DNA from: Myxococcales bacterium
Lineage (GTDB): Bacteria; Myxococcota_A; Bradymonadia; UBA7976; UBA1532
Reading direction: 5' to 3'
Length of the DNA stretch: 32,089 nt
Assembly: GCA_947488215.1 (NCBI GenBank)
Contig: CANLBD010000006.1
Span: 1-32,089 of the forward strand
Below the pieces are notes generated by a model that saw nothing but the letters and a program-made list of their open reading frames with translations, had not been told where the DNA came from and did not search any database. Made by a program: the position numbers and the translations under genes. Below, in pieces: positions 15,377 to 24,323 of this stretch. The stretch's first letter is position 1. Every line of letters starts with the position of its first letter.

Positions 15377-16073
15377 ACCGAAAGCGGTAGATGGGCAGCC
15401 CCATCTCGAGGCAGCGCGCCTCACGGAAGCTCGGGGGCAGGTCCTCAGCCGAGAACGGCGTCGGTCCGTAGAGCCGCGGCTCCGCAGCAAACGCTGCCTC
15501 GATCTCTTCGGCGATCGCCGCGACGTCCGACTTGATCCAGAGGCTCCCACCCGGTGCGAGCAAGTCGGTCAACGCGCTCGCGAACTCGTCGTTCACAAGG
15601 CGCCGCTTTGTGTGCTTCTTCTTCCACCAGGGGTCGGGAAAGTTGATGTAGACGTCCGCGAAGCCGCCGGGCGGCGCGATCGCAGGCGACACCAACTTCG
15701 CGTCGCCCCAGACGAGCCGCACGTTCTCCGGACCGTCGTCTCGCCCCATCTCATGGGCGACTAACCACGCGTACCGGCGCCGAATCTCGACCCCGACGTG
15801 GTCTCGCTCCGGCTGCAGCCGCGCGAGCGCGCGCAAGAAGCGGCCCCGGTTGAAGCCGATCTCCAGCGTAACGGGGCCGGAACGACCAAAGACGCTTGCC
15901 CAATCGACAGGCACCGACGTGGGCAGCGGCACTTGGTGGTGCCCGCCCAGGTCGGGGTCGCCGAAGAGCAGGCGATTCAGGATGGGCCATTCATCGGCCC
16001 CTTCGAGTGGGCGCCTCAGCGGCCCCTTGACGCGCGGCATGGCGGCGGCAGGTACCAGCGCCGCCCTCCACAT
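15312..16073 (-). CDS. trmB: tRNA (guanine-N7-)-methyltransferase
   Basis: A 253-residue SAM-dependent enzyme that makes m7G at position 46 of tRNA. The SAM-binding loop VTLEIGFNRGRFL and the family hallmark NFPDPWWKKKHTKRRL are both present, with VWGDAK and LAPGGSLWIKSD between and after them. The frame is open to 16142. I chose the ATG at 16073 because the small upstream frame ends one base before it (TGA-C-ATG); ATG 16040 is an alternative. A tail of about 20 residues extends beyond the conserved IYRFRF end and overlaps the convergent CPBP gene. It is the last gene of the queA-to-trmB run. Confidence 0.9.
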   Translation of the reverse strand: MWRAALVPAAAMPRVKGPLRRPLEGADEWPILNRLLFGDPDLGGHHQVPLPTSVPVDWASVFGRSGPVTLEIGFNRGRFLRALARLQPERDHVGVEIRRRYAWLVAHEMGRDDGPENVRLVWGDAKLVSPAIAPPGGFADVYINFPDPWWKKKHTKRRLVNDEFASALTDLLAPGGSLWIKSDVAAIAEEIEAAFAAEPRLYGPTPFSAEDLPPSFREARCLEMGLPIYRFRFTRGEARRVSPVAQAPTGDAG

Positions 16074-16074
16074 G

Positions 16075-16254
16075 TCAAGGGCTCGAGGCGCCCGACGGCG
16101 CACTGAGGGCGTCGAGCGCGCTCGGCGAGCGCGTCGCGACACACTCCTTGAGCGTGAGCAGGAGCAGGAGCAAGAGAACCGCGCCCGCGACCTTCACAGC
16201 CTGAGCTCGAGGGCTGCCCGGCTCCCCGAATCGGCCCCCCCGACGACGCCTCAC
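16075..16254 (-). CDS. Possible small single-pass membrane protein between recJ and trmB
   Basis: A 59-residue frame from a GTG that overlaps the recJ stop (GTGA), ending one base before the trmB ATG. It has a basic N-terminus (RRRRGGRFGEP), one hydrophobic helix (VAGAVLLLLLLLTL), then a short polar tail with one cysteine. The exact fit into the 180-base gap, with the same overlap style as neighbouring genes, is the main support. No family is recognised. It could be chance, since Leu-rich frames are common in GC-rich DNA. Confidence 0.4.
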   Translation of the reverse strand: MRRRRGGRFGEPGSPRAQAVKVAGAVLLLLLLLTLKECVATRSPSALDALSAPSGASSP

Positions 16255-17975
16255 GCGCGCTCTCCCTCGGCCGGCCGCACGTCGTGCACCCGGAGTATGA
16301 TACACCGGCGTCCACGAAAGACCTCGACCTCGGGCGTCGCGAGCACATCGACGGCCCCGTCGAACAGCCCCGCACGGTCCCCCATGCGCCACGCGAGCAG
16401 CTCCCGCGGAAGGTCAGCGGGCGGCAGGATGACCTTGACGTGTCCCCCCTCAAGGCGACGTGCCTGACCCTTGAGTCCTCGGACCAGCAGCGTCGGCGCG
16501 CGGTTGGCTTCGCCGAACGGACCCAAGCGTGCAAGCTGCTGAATCGACGTGCCCGTGATCGCGTCGAGGGTCGCCTCGGCATCGGGTCCCTTCGCCTGCG
16601 CGGGCGCCCCCTGCGTCGCCGCAGCGATCGCGACTGCGAACGCATGACGAAAGTCATCGAGCGCGTCTTCCCGAAGGGACACACCCGCCGCGGCAGCGTG
16701 GCCGCCATAGCGCAGCAGGTGGGGCGCGCACTGGTCCAGCGCGCGCTTGACGTCCACGCCGGGGATGCTGCGGACGCTCCCTTTCCAGCCGCATGCATCG
16801 GGCGCGAGCATGACCGTCGGGCGCGCGTAGCGCTCGACGAGGCGAGCCGCGACGATCCCAACCACCCCCGGGTGCCACGAGGCGTCCTCGACGACCAACC
16901 CTGCGGCCTCGCGCAGACGCGCGTCGGCCTCCACGCGCTCAAGGGCCTGCTCTGTCATGCGCTGCTCGACCGCGCGCCGCTCCAAGTTCTGCGCCTCGAC
17001 CGCCGTAGCGATCCGACGTGCCGCGTCGAGCGTCTCGGCCCGCAGGAGCTCCAACCCCCGCGTCGCGTCGTCCATGCGACCCGCCGCGTTCACGCGCGGC
17101 CCGAACTTGTAGCCCAGGTCCCGCGCCGAGATGGCCTCAAGCGTGACGCGCGCCGTCTCGCACAGGGCCAAGACACCCGCGCGGGGTGACCGACGTGCGA
17201 CCTCAAGGCCATGTCGAACGAGGACACGGTTTAGGCCTGTGAGCGGCGCGACATCAGCGACCGTGCCGAGCGCGACGATGTCCAGCCAGCGGTCAATGCG
17301 CGGTGGCGCGTTGGTCCCGAAGAACCCCGACTCTCTGAGTTGACGCCGCAGCTCCACGAGCAGGATGAACGCGACGCCGACCGCAGCGAGCCCCTTCTCG
17401 GGGTAGCCGCAGGCAAGGCGCCGAGGGTTGAGGTGCGCGAAGGCTTGCGGCTCGGGGTCGCTCACGTGGTGATGGTCCACCACGATGACATCTAGTCCGA
17501 GCGCCTGCGCCAACGCGACCTCCTCGACCGCGGACGAGCCGTTGTCGACGGTCACGAGGACGCGGGTCCCCTCCTCTGCGAGGCGACGCACGGCGGCGAG
17601 GTTCAGGCCGTAGCCATCTCGGGTCCGATGCGGGATGAAGACGTGGACCTCTCGCCCGTAGACCTCGCGCATGAAGCCGCTGATCAGAGCGGTGCTCGTC
17701 ACGCCATCGACGTCGTAGTCGCCGTAGATCGTGACGCGCTCACCCGCCGCCATCGCGCTCCGCAGGCGCTCTGCCGCTCGAACGCAGTCGGCCATCAACG
17801 CAGGTGACGGGAGCAGCTCGAGTCCCGCATCGAAGTGGCGGCGCACCTCATGCGGCTCGACCCAGCCACGACCGACGAGGACATCAGCCACCCACGGCGT
17901 CAGGTCCAGCGCATGGGTCAACGCCGCCGAGGCGACCGAGTCAACGCGCGCCGGCGTCCAGCGGGCGTCGCTCAG
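16251..17975 (-). CDS. recJ: Single-stranded-DNA-specific exonuclease RecJ
   Basis: A 574-residue DHH-family 5'-3' exonuclease used in recombination and mismatch repair. Motif I is YGDYDVDGVTS (aspartates near 86-90), motif III is VVDHHHVSD (near 166-173), and GPRVNAAGRMDDA and YGGHAAAAG (DHHA1) follow, then an OB-like C-terminus. Conserved N-terminal sequence (ARWTPARVDSVASAALTHAL) lies upstream of the first TTG at 17921, and no ATG or GTG is available there. I therefore place the start at CTG 17975, which overlaps the secF stop as CTGA. TTG 17921 is the alternative and would give 556 residues. It is downstream of secF in the operon. Confidence 0.9.
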   Translation of the reverse strand: MSDARWTPARVDSVASAALTHALDLTPWVADVLVGRGWVEPHEVRRHFDAGLELLPSPALMADCVRAAERLRSAMAAGERVTIYGDYDVDGVTSTALISGFMREVYGREVHVFIPHRTRDGYGLNLAAVRRLAEEGTRVLVTVDNGSSAVEEVALAQALGLDVIVVDHHHVSDPEPQAFAHLNPRRLACGYPEKGLAAVGVAFILLVELRRQLRESGFFGTNAPPRIDRWLDIVALGTVADVAPLTGLNRVLVRHGLEVARRSPRAGVLALCETARVTLEAISARDLGYKFGPRVNAAGRMDDATRGLELLRAETLDAARRIATAVEAQNLERRAVEQRMTEQALERVEADARLREAAGLVVEDASWHPGVVGIVAARLVERYARPTVMLAPDACGWKGSVRSIPGVDVKRALDQCAPHLLRYGGHAAAAGVSLREDALDDFRHAFAVAIAAATQGAPAQAKGPDAEATLDAITGTSIQQLARLGPFGEANRAPTLLVRGLKGQARRLEGGHVKVILPPADLPRELLAWRMGDRAGLFDGAVDVLATPEVEVFRGRRCIILRVHDVRPAEGERA

Positions 17976-19153
17976 GGTCGTGGCGCGGGGGCAGCCGCGC
18001 CCTCGGCCGCGCGCCGCTCAGCGGCAGCGGCTTCGCGCTTGGACAAGTAACCGTCCATGAGCAAGGTCACGGGGCTGGCGATATAGACCGTCGAGTACAC
18101 CCCGGAGATCATGCCGATGGTCATCGCGACCGCGAAGCCTTCGGTGACCGAGCCACCGAAGAAGAGGATCGAGAGCACGGACAGCAGCGTCACGCCCGAC
18201 GTAATGAAGGTGCGCGAGAGCGTGTCGTTGAGCGCGCGGTTCATGACGTCCCGGAGCGGCATGTTGAGCGAGTTCGCGGCCGTCTCTCGGATGCGGTCAT
18301 AGATGACCACCGTATCGTTCACCGAGTAACCCAAGATCGCGAGCAACGCGGCGATGATCTGCAGGTTGAACTCCCAGCCGAACAAGGCGAACGCGCCCAC
18401 CGTCACAGTCACGTCGTGAGCGAGCGATACGATCGCGCCCGGGCCGAAGCGCAGGTCGAAGCGGAAGACGATGTAGAGGAGGATGCCGATGATGGCGTAC
18501 AGGAGCGCGAGCACCCCCTGCTCCTTCATCTGCTGACCGACCGCCGAGCCGACCGACTCCAGACGTTCGATTTGCGTGAAGCGCGCGCCGAACTTGGCCT
18601 TCGCGGCGGCCGAGAGCCGGTCTCGAATGCCCGGCATGCGCACGAGCCACGTCGGCGTCGTGCCAGCGCTCTGGACGGCGACCTGAACGCCGTCAATGCC
18701 CGCCGATTGAACGGCCGCGCGGAGGTCATCCTCAGACTTCGGCGCATCAAACCGGACGCGAATCTCTTCGCCTGTCTCATCTGTGGTATCCCACAGCGCG
18801 GGCTCGCCGAGCTTCTCGACGACGGCTGCGCGAACCTTGTCCGCCTCGGCGGGCGTCAGCAGGCTGCGCGTGCGCGACCGTACCAAGTAGCGGGCCTCGG
18901 CAGGGCTGCCGTAGCCCACAACGTCGGGCTGGTCGAGGCCGATCCCGGCCGCGACCTCACGCAGCTCGTCTGAGCTGACCGGCTCCGAGAACCGGGCGAG
19001 GGCCTCGGTACCTCCGGCGAACTCGATGCCGAAGTTGAGCCCCTTCGTCGCCAGGAGCAGGAACGTGCCGAGCACAAGTACGGCGCTGAAGATCCCGAAT
19101 ACCCGGATCTTGCCGACGAAGTCATAGTTGGTCTTCTTGGCGAAGAGTTCCAT
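17972..19153 (-). CDS. secF: Protein translocase subunit SecF
   Basis: A 393-residue inner-membrane subunit of the SecDF complex, which helps pull proteins through the Sec channel using the proton gradient. It has the N-terminal helix after TNYDFVGK, the NFGIEFAGGTE signature (about 40-50), and a cluster of five helices in the C-terminal half with YSVNDTVVIYDRIRE and SGVTLLSVLSILFFGG. The periplasmic first domain is longer than in E. coli SecF (323 residues), holding additional sequence between about 85 and 200. The stop overlaps the probable recJ start. The gap after secD is ten bases. Confidence 0.95.
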   Translation of the reverse strand: MELFAKKTNYDFVGKIRVFGIFSAVLVLGTFLLLATKGLNFGIEFAGGTEALARFSEPVSSDELREVAAGIGLDQPDVVGYGSPAEARYLVRSRTRSLLTPAEADKVRAAVVEKLGEPALWDTTDETGEEIRVRFDAPKSEDDLRAAVQSAGIDGVQVAVQSAGTTPTWLVRMPGIRDRLSAAAKAKFGARFTQIERLESVGSAVGQQMKEQGVLALLYAIIGILLYIVFRFDLRFGPGAIVSLAHDVTVTVGAFALFGWEFNLQIIAALLAILGYSVNDTVVIYDRIRETAANSLNMPLRDVMNRALNDTLSRTFITSGVTLLSVLSILFFGGSVTEGFAVAMTIGMISGVYSTVYIASPVTLLMDGYLSKREAAAAERRAAEGAAAPAPRP

Positions 19154-19163
19154 GCGGGGCCCC

Positions 19164-21041
19164 TCAGACGCTCATCGAGGTCGGCTCGTCGCCGCCTCGG
19201 TTGTACTGCCACTCGAAGATCAGGCGCGTGATGACGAGCGCCGTGAACATCGACGTCAGGATGCCCATGATCAGGGTCACGGCGAAGCCGCGTACCGGGC
19301 CCGAGCCGAACTGGTACAGGACGACACCCGCAATGATCGTCGTGACGTTCGCGTCCACGATCGAGCTGAGCGCCATCTCATAGCCCTGAGAGATCGCCCG
19401 GCGCACAGCCGCGCCGCCGCGGAGCTCCTCGCGCATGCGCTCGAAGATCAGGACGTTCGCGTCCACCGCCATGCCGACCGTGAGCACGATGCCCGCGATA
19501 CCCGGCAGCGTGAGCGTCGCGCCGAAAGCGGCCATGAGCGCCAGCGTGAAGAGCACGTTGAAGACGAGCGCGATGTTCGCCACCAAACCCGCCAAGCGGT
19601 AGTAGGCGAGCATGAACAAGCAGACGGCCGCGAAGCCGATCATCGTGGACGTCCGCCCGTCCTCGATCGAGTCCGCGCCGAGCGTCGGGCCGATCTGGCT
19701 GTCGTACAGCTTCCGGAGCGGCGCGTTCAGGGCGCCGGAACGGAGCACAGCGACGAGCGCGTTCGCCTCCTTCATGGCCTGACCGCCGAAGCTGCCGAGC
19801 GTGATCCGCACGCGCCCGCCCGGGATGGGCTCGTTGATGCGCGGCGCGCTGTAGACGTGGTCGTCGATCATGATCGCCATCTGCTGCTTGGCGAACTTCT
19901 TGGTCATCTCGTAGAAGGCCTCGGCGTCCCGCTGGTCGAACTGCATGTAGACCTCGGGCTGATTGAACTGGCTGTAGCCGACCGAGGCGCTCGTCACGTT
20001 CTCGCCCGAGATACCGTCCTTCCGGAGCAGGTAGTAGACTTGGTAGGCCTTCGTGATCGTCGAGTCGAGGCCCGGCTTCTGCTTGGCGAGGACCTGCTCC
20101 TGCTCAGGCGTCAGGTTCTCGAGCGGCTCGAGCTCCTTGTCGCGGGGGTTCACCCACACCTCTTCAAAGCCGACCATGTGTGAGTCGGGGACTTGGTCCT
20201 TAGACAGGTAGTTCAGGATCTCCCGGCTCGTCGTTCGCACCGTCCAGCCCAAGTTCAGCGTCTTGTGCGCCTTCAGGCTCGCATCGAGGTCCGCGGGCCA
20301 GTTGGCCTCGGAGGGGATGCGCGCGGCGAGCTTCTGCATGAACTCACCCGAGCCCGCCTGGTCGACAATCTGGAAGCGGAGCTGCCCGGTCTGGGAGAGC
20401 TTCTCCTTGGCCGCAGCGAACTCCGACTCCTTGACGCCCGGGAGCTGCACGACGAGCTGGTCCTCGCCGCGGCGCGTCACGCTGCTCTCAGACACGCCGA
20501 ACTCGTTGATGCGGCGGTCGATGGTCTCGATCGCCTTCGCGAGCGCGTCGCTCCGGAACTGCTCGATCGCTTGCGACTGCATCTTGAGGGTGACGCTCGC
20601 GCCGCTCCTCGTCGCGATGTCGAAGTCCGGCGCGGCCGTCTGCATGAGGGCGTCGTCGAGCTTGGCCGCGTCCTCAGGGGTCGCGAAGTTGACCACGACC
20701 GTCGTGGCAGCCTCGATGTCCGTCGCCTTGCCAGGCACGGCGTCGACGCCCGAGAGCTTGTGGGGGTCAGCCGCGAGCGCAGCCTCGACCGCCGTCGCAG
20801 TGCTCGCCGCTTTGCGAGCGAACGCTTCTGGCACGTCGACCTTGTACTGCAGGTGGATACCGCCTTGCAGATCGAGGCCGAGGACGAGCTTCTTGCTGAA
20901 GACGTCCGTGAACCACTTCGGCAGTGCGGTCGGGTTGTCCTGGTCAGCGCTGAGGCCCACATAGCTGGGCACCAGCATCAGAACGGACAGCACGGTCAGC
21001 GCGAGCGTCCCGAGGACCTTGAGCTTCCAGTCTCTCTTCAT
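19164..21041 (-). CDS. secD: Protein translocase subunit SecD
   Basis: A 625-residue partner of SecF. The signature LGLDLQGGIHLQYKVD sits after the first helix. The large periplasmic region contains IETIDRRINEFGVSES and QLVVQLPGV. The C-terminal membrane half has GMAVDANVLIFERMREE, the usual SecD motif in transmembrane segment 4 with the functionally important aspartate. It is collinear with yajC (gap of four bases) and secF, the standard order. Confidence 0.96.
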   Translation of the reverse strand: MKRDWKLKVLGTLALTVLSVLMLVPSYVGLSADQDNPTALPKWFTDVFSKKLVLGLDLQGGIHLQYKVDVPEAFARKAASTATAVEAALAADPHKLSGVDAVPGKATDIEAATTVVVNFATPEDAAKLDDALMQTAAPDFDIATRSGASVTLKMQSQAIEQFRSDALAKAIETIDRRINEFGVSESSVTRRGEDQLVVQLPGVKESEFAAAKEKLSQTGQLRFQIVDQAGSGEFMQKLAARIPSEANWPADLDASLKAHKTLNLGWTVRTTSREILNYLSKDQVPDSHMVGFEEVWVNPRDKELEPLENLTPEQEQVLAKQKPGLDSTITKAYQVYYLLRKDGISGENVTSASVGYSQFNQPEVYMQFDQRDAEAFYEMTKKFAKQQMAIMIDDHVYSAPRINEPIPGGRVRITLGSFGGQAMKEANALVAVLRSGALNAPLRKLYDSQIGPTLGADSIEDGRTSTMIGFAAVCLFMLAYYRLAGLVANIALVFNVLFTLALMAAFGATLTLPGIAGIVLTVGMAVDANVLIFERMREELRGGAAVRRAISQGYEMALSSIVDANVTTIIAGVVLYQFGSGPVRGFAVTLIMGILTSMFTALVITRLIFEWQYNRGGDEPTSMSV

Positions 21042-21045
21042 GGTC

Positions 21046-21396
21046 TTACTTCGCCTTCTCGTCCGCGTCGGGCGCGTTCACGTGTACGTCCGCGATCCGG
21101 CTTCGGAGCACGCGCACGCGCACCTTGTCGGCGATCTCGACCGTGAGTTCCCTCTCTTCGGCTGCGGAGATCGTGCCGATGAGTCCACCGACCGTCACAA
21201 CCACGTCGCCCTTCTTGAGTCGGGCCAGCTTCTGCTGGTGCTCCTTCATCTGCTTCTGCTGCGGGCGAATCATGATGAAGTAGAAGATGGCCATCACGGC
21301 CACCATCATGAACAGGGGGTTCCCCCCGCCCGCGCAGCCCGCCGGCGCAGCGGCCGCAGGCTCCTGTGAGATCAGCGCGAAAAGCAGCTCGTTCAC
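21046..21396 (-). CDS. yajC: Preprotein translocase subunit YajC
   Basis: A 116-residue single-pass membrane protein that associates with SecDF. The helix NPLFMMVAVMAIFYFIMIRPQ is followed by QQKQMKEHQ and by LKKGDVVVTVGGLIGTI, the family pattern. The start is GTG at 21396 with a GGAGAG ribosome site upstream. It lies between tgt and secD, the common bacterial arrangement. Confidence 0.95.
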   Translation of the reverse strand: MNELLFALISQEPAAAAPAGCAGGGNPLFMMVAVMAIFYFIMIRPQQKQMKEHQQKLARLKKGDVVVTVGGLIGTISAAEERELTVEIADKVRVRVLRSRIADVHVNAPDADEKAK

Positions 21397-21457
21397 GTTC
21401 TCTCCGGGCCTCGTGGGCCGAAAAATCGGCGCGTGGTAGCACGAAGGCCGGGGGGGG

Positions 21458-22573
21458 TCAACCCTCGATGCCCGCTCGCCACTCGGCGCGCCATGCGGCG
21501 AACTGGCCTGTCCGGAGCGCTTGTCGCATCTCGGCCATCAGCGACAGGTACACATGCAGGTTATGGACGCTCAGCGCCGAATAGGCGAGGAGCTCCTTGG
21601 AGACGAGCAGGTGCCGCAGGTAGCCCGCCGAGAAGCGGGTGCACGTGGGGCACGCGCAGCTCGGATCGAGCGGCCCGGCGTCCATTCGAAAGCGCGCGTT
21701 GTTCAGGTTGATCTTGCGGCGCCCCCGGTCGACGAAGAGTCCGCCCTTGCGGGCGTTGCGCGTGGGCATCACGCAGTCGAACATGTCGACCCCCCGCGCC
21801 ACGCTCTCAACCAGGTCGCGCGGTGTGCCGACGCCCATCAGGTAACGCGGCTTGTCGGCGGGGAGACGCGGCGCCGTGTGCTCCACGGTACGGTCCATGT
21901 CGGGGATCGGCTCACCGACGGCGAGGCCGCCGATCGCGTAGCCGTCGAAGGGCATCGCCCCGAGCGCGTCAACGTGCGCCGAGCGCAGGTCGAGGTCGAT
22001 ACCGCCCTGCACGATCGCGAAGAGGGCCTGGTCTGGCCGCGTGCGTGCCTCGAGGCAGCGCGCAGCCCACCGCGTCGTCCGGGCCATCGCCGCCTCGATT
22101 TCTGCGCGCGGCGCATCGCTCGCCGCCAGGTGGTCGAGGCACATCGCGATATCGCTCCCGATCGCGGCCTGAATCGCGATGGAGCGCTCTGGGGTCAGGT
22201 CGAGCAGCGCGCCGTCGACGTGGTTTCGGAACTTCACGCCGTCCTCGTCGATCTTGCGGAGCTTGGCGAGCGACAGGATCTGGAAGCCGCCGCTGTCTGT
22301 CAGGATGGACCGCCCCCAGTGGGCCATCGTGTGCATCCCGCCGAGGGCCTCAAGCACCGGCACGCCGGGTCGGATACCCAAGTGGTAGGTGTTGCCGAGA
22401 ATGACTGTCGCGCCCAGCCCGACGAGGGTATCGGGGTCGACGCCTTTCACCGACGCCATCGTGCCGACAGGCATGAACTGAGGCGTCTCGACCTCGTTGT
22501 GCGTCGTGCGAAAGCGTCCGAGCCGCGCCTGCGTTTCACCGCAGCGCGCCTCGACCTTGAAGTTCAGGTCCAT
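21458..22573 (-). CDS. tgt: Queuine tRNA-ribosyltransferase
   Basis: A 371-residue enzyme that swaps guanine 34 in tRNA (Asp, Asn, His, Tyr) for preQ1. SILTDSGGFQ holds the base-binding aspartate, IVQGGID the purine site, and MFDCVMPTRNAR the nucleophilic aspartate with the tRNA-binding loop. A zinc site C-x-C-x2-C (CACPTC) is followed by the downstream histidine in SVHNLH. Length is typical. The ATG overlaps the queA end by ten bases. Confidence 0.96.
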   Translation of the reverse strand: MDLNFKVEARCGETQARLGRFRTTHNEVETPQFMPVGTMASVKGVDPDTLVGLGATVILGNTYHLGIRPGVPVLEALGGMHTMAHWGRSILTDSGGFQILSLAKLRKIDEDGVKFRNHVDGALLDLTPERSIAIQAAIGSDIAMCLDHLAASDAPRAEIEAAMARTTRWAARCLEARTRPDQALFAIVQGGIDLDLRSAHVDALGAMPFDGYAIGGLAVGEPIPDMDRTVEHTAPRLPADKPRYLMGVGTPRDLVESVARGVDMFDCVMPTRNARKGGLFVDRGRRKINLNNARFRMDAGPLDPSCACPTCTRFSAGYLRHLLVSKELLAYSALSVHNLHVYLSLMAEMRQALRTGQFAAWRAEWRAGIEG

Positions 22574-23589
22574 CGGCCCCCCGTGCGATGCAGCAGCATC
22601 GCATCGCCATAGCTAAAGAAGCGGTACTCGAGCGCAACCGCGTGGGCGTAAGCCGCGAGGATGCGCTCTCGCCCGACGAACGCGCTCACGAGCATGAGCA
22701 GCGTGCTCTCGGGCAGATGAAAGTTCGTGACCAGGCCGTCGACCACGCGGAAGTCGAAGCCAGGCCGAATGAAGATGCGGGTTCGCGCCGCAGCCGGCTC
22801 GCGCGCGAAGCTCTCGAGCGCCCTGACCACGGTCGTTCCGACAGCGACCACGGGGCGCCCGGACGCCATCGCGGCCCGTGTCTCCTCGGGGACCTCGAAC
22901 GCCTCCTCGTGCATGACATGGGTCTCGAGGTCGTCCGTGCGCACCGGCATGAACGTCCCGAGCCCGACGTGCAGCGTCACGGCGCACACCTGAACCCCCT
23001 TCGCGCGGAGCGCATCGAGGAGCGCGGGGGTCAGGTGCAGGCCCGCCGTGGGCGCGGCGACCGCGCCTGGGGCGCGCGCGAAGACCGTTTGGTAGCGCTC
23101 CGCGTCGGACGCTTCCGCAGCGCGGCTCACATAAGGCGGGAGCGGGAGCTGCCCTGCGCCTTCGAGCCAGCGCCAGAGGTGGTCGACCCCCCAGAGTTTA
23201 ACCCGCCAGGTCGTCTCACCCACCCGCTCAAGCAGCTCGGCCTCGGCGCCGGGCAGCGTCAGCCTCGCCCCTTCGCGCGGCCGCTTGACGCCGACGAGGG
23301 CCAGCACCTCGGGGTCGGGCCCGACGCCGTTGCAAGGCTCGACGACGAAGACCTCGGCCGCGCCCCCCGTGGCCTTTTGCCCGAGCACCCGCGCCGGCAC
23401 GACGCGCGTGTCGTTGACGACCAAGACCTCGTCACCCCGAAAGCGCGTCACGAGGTCGCTGAACATCAGGTCATCGAGCCCCGCGGCGCCGCTCAGGTGG
23501 AGCAGGCGGCTCTGACCGCGGCGTTCGGGGGGCGCCTGCGCGATCAGGCGCTCGGGCAGGTCAAAGGTGTAGTCGGCTCGCCAGCTCAT
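22564..23589 (-). CDS. queA: S-adenosylmethionine:tRNA ribosyltransferase-isomerase
   Basis: A 341-residue enzyme that transfers and rearranges the ribosyl part of SAM onto preQ1-tRNA to form epoxyqueuosine, the step after Tgt. The N-terminal YTFDLPERLIAQAP, then VNDTRVVPARV, PTAGLHLTP, VTLHVGLGTF and TNFHLPESTLLMLVSAF are the family blocks. ATG 23601, four codons upstream, is also possible; I prefer 23589 because a GCGAG sequence precedes it. It heads the queA-tgt-yajC-secD-secF-recJ-trmB run and diverges from scoB. No convincing promoter is visible in the 107-base gap. Confidence 0.95.
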   Translation of the reverse strand: MSWRADYTFDLPERLIAQAPPERRGQSRLLHLSGAAGLDDLMFSDLVTRFRGDEVLVVNDTRVVPARVLGQKATGGAAEVFVVEPCNGVGPDPEVLALVGVKRPREGARLTLPGAEAELLERVGETTWRVKLWGVDHLWRWLEGAGQLPLPPYVSRAAEASDAERYQTVFARAPGAVAAPTAGLHLTPALLDALRAKGVQVCAVTLHVGLGTFMPVRTDDLETHVMHEEAFEVPEETRAAMASGRPVVAVGTTVVRALESFAREPAAARTRIFIRPGFDFRVVDGLVTNFHLPESTLLMLVSAFVGRERILAAYAHAVALEYRFFSYGDAMLLHRTGGRWT

Positions 23590-23696
23590 CTCGCGGCGCA
23601 TCTTGCGTGATGCGACGACGAACCGGAAGCCTTCGCCTTGCCTCGCGCGTCGCGCTCTGGAATCGTACGCACCTCTCGAGAGACGGAGAACCCGAC

Positions 23697-24323
23697 ATGC
23701 CCCGCACCCGCGAAGAGATGGCTCAGCGCGCCGCCCAAGAGCTGCGTGACGGCTACGTCGTCAACCTCGGCATCGGCATCCCTACGCTGGTCGCCAACTA
23801 TGTGCCCGCCGGGATGGACATCGTCCTGCACAGCGAGAACGGCCTGATGGGCATGGGCCCCTACCCCTACGAGGGCGAGGAGGACCCGCAGATCATCAAC
23901 GCGGGCAAGGAGACCGTGACCATCCTGCCCGGCGGTTCGGTCTTCGACAGCGCGATGTCATTCGCCATGGTCCGCGGCGGGCATGTGGACCTGACCATTC
24001 TGGGCGGCATGGAGGTCAGCGCGACAGGCGACCTCGCCAACTGGATGGTCCCCGGCGCGCGCGTGAACGGCATGGGCGGCGCGATGGACCTCGTCAACGG
24101 CGCGAAGCGCGTCATCGTGCTCATGAGCCACACCAACAAGACCGGCGAGCCCAAGCTGCTCGACAAGTGCGCGCTCCCGCTGACGGGCGTCGGGTGCGTG
24201 AACCGCGTGATCACGGACTACGCGACCGTCGACGTTGGGCCAGACGGCTTCGTGCTCGTCGACGTCGCCGAGGGGCACACGGTCGAAGAGGTCCGCGCCC
24301 TGACGGGTGCGCCGCTGCGCTAG
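23697..24323 (+). CDS. scoB: 3-oxoacid CoA-transferase, subunit B
   Basis: A 208-residue subunit of a class I CoA-transferase (SCOT-like), moving CoA between succinyl-CoA or acetyl-CoA and another carboxylic acid. The catalytic glutamate lies in LHSENGLMG, and GIGIPTLVANYVP and GGSVFDSAMSFAMVRGG are family blocks. The ATG at 23697 has a GGAG site upstream; the frame is open to 23607 without likely coding content. It is usually co-directional with subunit A. Here it faces scoA, and the two stops share the palindrome CTAG. It may be transcribed from the gap shared with queA. Confidence 0.93.
   Translation: MPRTREEMAQRAAQELRDGYVVNLGIGIPTLVANYVPAGMDIVLHSENGLMGMGPYPYEGEEDPQIINAGKETVTILPGGSVFDSAMSFAMVRGGHVDLTILGGMEVSATGDLANWMVPGARVNGMGGAMDLVNGAKRVIVLMSHTNKTGEPKLLDKCALPLTGVGCVNRVITDYATVDVGPDGFVLVDVAEGHTVEEVRALTGAPLR

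Noticed and set aside
23590-23696. TTGCCT and AATCGT as a promoter for scoB in the gap shared with queA
   Set aside because: The spacing is right, but the -10 match is too poor to separate from background.
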